DNA of 7,365 nt, from positions 1-7,365 of the forward strand of contig CAYSHP010000098.1 of the NCBI GenBank assembly GCA_964430875.1. The letters run 5' to 3'. The first letter of the stretch is position 1. Each line of letters begins with the position of its first letter. The DNA is from M55B127 sp035269185. Its GTDB lineage: Bacteria; Bacillota; Halanaerobiia; Halanaerobiales; M55B127. Below, piece after piece: positions 5,684 to 7,365 of this stretch. The notes beneath the pieces were generated by a model. The model saw nothing but the letters and a program-made list of their open reading frames with translations. It searched no databases and was not told where the DNA came from. A program made the position numbers and the translations under genes.

Positions 5684-7234
5684 TTACTCAAAATACCATT
5701 GATCTACATTATAGATAGGCCTTTTGAATACATTCCATACATGTTCCGGAATTACTAATTGATCATTATATGCTTCACCAATCACAGGCCAATAAAGTGG
5801 ATAAGAAGCTACTTCATCCATAGCTAAGTTTTGCACGGTTCTATATAACTGCCATCTTTCTTTTTGATTAGTTGTCTTTTTAATTAGATCAATTAAAGCA
5901 TCTACTTCATCGTTTTTATAGGTACCAAAGATAGAGTTCCATCCAGATTCAGAATGCCAGTTCTCAACAAAACTGTAAGGAGAAGGTACACCAGCAGACC
6001 ATCTTTCTCTAAACATTGGAGCTTGACCTTCAGCGGTTACATCAAGATAAGTACCCCATTCTAGAGTAACAACTTCAACTTCAATACCAATTCTTGCTAG
6101 CTGTTGTTGTATTTGCTGTACTTCCAGTACTCTTTCTCTGTAACCAGAGGGAGCAAAGATCTTTGTTTTAAAGCCGTTGGGATAACCAGCTTCTGCTAGA
6201 AGTTCTCTTGCTTTGTCTAAGTCTTCTTCATATGCATTAGCATTCGGAGCACTAGCAGGGTGAAAACTAGGTACTCTACCTGCGGCAGGAACTGCCATTT
6301 CTCCACGAGTTAGTTCAATTAACTCATGTCTATTAATAGCATAAGCGACAGCTTTTCTGATTCTAACATCACTAAAAATGCTGTCTTCTCTTTTGTTAAA
6401 ACAAATTCTGTGGTCTTCAAATTTATTATATGTTCCAAACTTTAATTCCACATCTTCTTTGCTTTTTAAATTTTGAAATACTTCAGCTGGTAGTTCAGCA
6501 ATAAAGTCAATTTCTTTTGTTTGCAATGCCATTACAGCTGAAGTAGTTTCAGGATAAAATCTAAATACTAATTTATCTATATTAGGATCTCCATCCCAAT
6601 AATCTTCATTTTTCTCAAGAACTATTCTTTGTCCCGGTACATGTTCAACAAAGACATATGGACCAGTACCAATCGGGTTTTGTTCATAACCAGACCAGCC
6701 TACTTCTTCAATATAGTCTTTTGGTAAGACATGGTTACGTAATCTTGCATTAGTTAAGAAGGTTACATTAGTTTCACCTAATGTAATTTTCAAGGTGTAA
6801 TCATCAACTAACTCTAACTTTTCAATACCTTCATAATAACTTCTGTGTGGTGAAGCCAAATCCTTATCCATTAAGGATTCATATGTAAACTTAACATCCT
6901 CTGCAGTTAACTCTTCACCATTATGAAATTTGATTCCCTCTCTAATATTGAAGATATATACTTTACCGTCTTCTTCTACACTATAATCTTCAATTACTGC
7001 ACCTTTAGCAGTGTAAGAACCTTCAGGTGAAACTTCAACTAGTGGATCACAAATTTGACTTAATACAAAGTCAGTTTCAGTGTCCTGATAAGTAATTGGG
7101 TTTAATTTAGATGGTTCAGCCTGAATAGCAATATCGACAGTAGACATATCATCCTGAGCAAAAGCTACTGCTGAAAAAATCATTAAACCTGACAACAATG
7201 ATAAGACTAAAAGTAATGATAAACTCTTTCTCAC
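5684..7234 (-). CDS. ABC transporter family 5 solute-binding protein (oligopeptide/dipeptide type)
   Basis: The product is 516 residues, normal for SBP_bac_5 proteins such as OppA and DppA, which capture peptides or similar solutes outside the cytoplasmic membrane and pass them to the permease. A Sec signal peptide covers 1-26 (MRK, a leucine-rich core, then AFA before QDD). There is no lipobox cysteine, so the protein should be soluble, which fits a periplasm. Family landmarks are NIREGIKFHNGEELTAEDVKFTY (from N96), NPIGTGPYVF (186-195), LEKNEDYWDGDP (206-217) and the VRIRKAVAYAINR stretch (290-302). The GTG at 7234 follows AGGAGG by 8 bases. An out-of-frame ATG overlaps it. The gene lies 21 bases after an OppD/DppD-type ATPase gene and ends with a clear terminator, so it is the last gene of the transporter operon. 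The ligand, presumably a peptide, is not proven. Confidence 0.92.
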   Translation of the reverse strand: MRKSLSLLLVLSLLSGLMIFSAVAFAQDDMSTVDIAIQAEPSKLNPITYQDTETDFVLSQICDPLVEVSPEGSYTAKGAVIEDYSVEEDGKVYIFNIREGIKFHNGEELTAEDVKFTYESLMDKDLASPHRSYYEGIEKLELVDDYTLKITLGETNVTFLTNARLRNHVLPKDYIEEVGWSGYEQNPIGTGPYVFVEHVPGQRIVLEKNEDYWDGDPNIDKLVFRFYPETTSAVMALQTKEIDFIAELPAEVFQNLKSKEDVELKFGTYNKFEDHRICFNKREDSIFSDVRIRKAVAYAINRHELIELTRGEMAVPAAGRVPSFHPASAPNANAYEEDLDKARELLAEAGYPNGFKTKIFAPSGYRERVLEVQQIQQQLARIGIEVEVVTLEWGTYLDVTAEGQAPMFRERWSAGVPSPYSFVENWHSESGWNSIFGTYKNDEVDALIDLIKKTTNQKERWQLYRTVQNLAMDEVASYPLYWPVIGEAYNDQLVIPEHVWNVFKRPIYNVDQWYFE

Positions 7235-7242
7235 ATTAATAA

Positions 7243-7248
7243 CCTCCT
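7243..7248 (-). promoter_or_regulatory. Ribosome binding site of the solute-binding-protein gene
   Basis: A perfect AGGAGG on the minus strand. The spacer is 8 bases to the GTG start at 7234 and 6 bases to an ATG at 7236 that is followed at once by TGA. Confidence 0.8.
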
Positions 7249-7255
7249 ATTTATT

Positions 7256-7365
7256 TTATAATAAATCATATTGTTCTAAGTTATTTTTATGACATGCAAC
7301 CCTCCTTCCATCTGATAAGTATTGTAATTCAGGTTCTACCTCTCTACATTTATCATCAGCAAAAG
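7256..7365 (-). CDS. Oligopeptide/dipeptide ABC transporter ATP-binding protein, C-terminal end only
   Basis: The last 35 codons and stop (TAA, 7258-7256) of a minus-strand gene that enters from the right edge. The visible residues include KCREVEPEL and, eleven residues after the first cysteine's EPEL motif begins to fade, GRRVACH. These are hallmarks of the C-terminal oligo_HPY extension of OppD/DppD and OppF/DppF ATPases, where conserved cysteines sit after the nucleotide-binding domain; in some relatives they bind a 4Fe-4S cluster. Two such cysteines are seen here, 18 residues apart. The ATPase domain itself lies outside the window. The short tail after VACH (KNNLEQYDLL) is variable in the family. 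The gene is 21 bases upstream of the solute-binding-protein gene, so they share an operon. OppD and OppF types cannot be told apart from this fragment. Confidence 0.8.
   Translation of the reverse strand, partial: FADDKCREVEPELQYLSDGRRVACHKNNLEQYDLL

Noticed and set aside
1..7365. CRISPR arrays, insertion sequences, tRNA or rRNA genes, toxin-antitoxin or defence genes
   Set aside because: No repeated spacer pattern, transposase, RNA gene fold or defence-family motif was seen by eye; all space is filled by housekeeping-type or transport genes and short regulatory gaps.

Overview
The window is A/T-rich bacterial DNA (roughly one third G+C by eye) with tightly packed genes, strong AGGAGG-type ribosome binding sites and sigma-A-like promoters, which fits a low-GC Firmicute. 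Two features point to an anaerobe with an outer membrane, such as a member of the Halanaerobiales. The first is a sensory-type [FeFe]-hydrogenase-like protein. The second is a family 5 solute-binding protein with a plain Sec signal peptide instead of the lipoprotein cysteine usual in monoderm Firmicutes. The lineage is an inference. No mobile element, CRISPR array, tRNA, rRNA or phage gene was seen, and the largest gap between genes is about 110 bases.

Layout from left to right. (1) Bases 1-482, minus strand: the 5' part of a HydS-like hydrogenase sensor gene that runs off the left edge. (2) Bases 560-1489, plus: an AEC-family transporter, divergent from the hydrogenase-like gene with overlapping core promoters in a 77-bp gap. 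(3) Bases 3021 down to 1472, minus: a two-gene operon of a CsaA-type tRNA-binding-fold protein followed by an M20 amidohydrolase, whose end overlaps the AEC gene tail to tail by 18 bases. (4) Bases 3133-4530, plus: a MATE efflux transporter, divergent from csaA, with a perfect 7-1-7 inverted repeat on its -35 box. (5) Bases 5574 down to 4531, minus: a NUDIX (CoA pyrophosphatase-like) and PspC-domain gene pair that abuts the MATE gene tail to tail. (6) Bases 7365 down to 5684, minus: the end of an oligopeptide/dipeptide ABC transporter operon, with the last 35 residues of an OppD/DppD-type ATPase, the solute-binding protein, and an intrinsic terminator.

The clearest functional unit is the peptide transporter operon. 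The csaA/M20 pair is probably translated in coupled fashion: the csaA stop overlaps an upstream ATG, and the better amidohydrolase start is a TTG 20 bases downstream. The M20 enzyme may trim N-acylated amino acids or peptides, possibly including imported ones, but nothing in the window links the two directly.

Several starts were reassigned from Shine-Dalgarno placement: the MATE gene to GTG 3133, the NUDIX gene to ATG 5574, the M20 gene to TTG 2662, and the hydrogenase-like gene to a very rare ATT at 482. I see no convincing new multi-gene system. The best leads are the ATT start, the sensory hydrogenase motif, the palindromic operator in front of the MATE gene, and a promoter built into the terminator of the gene upstream.
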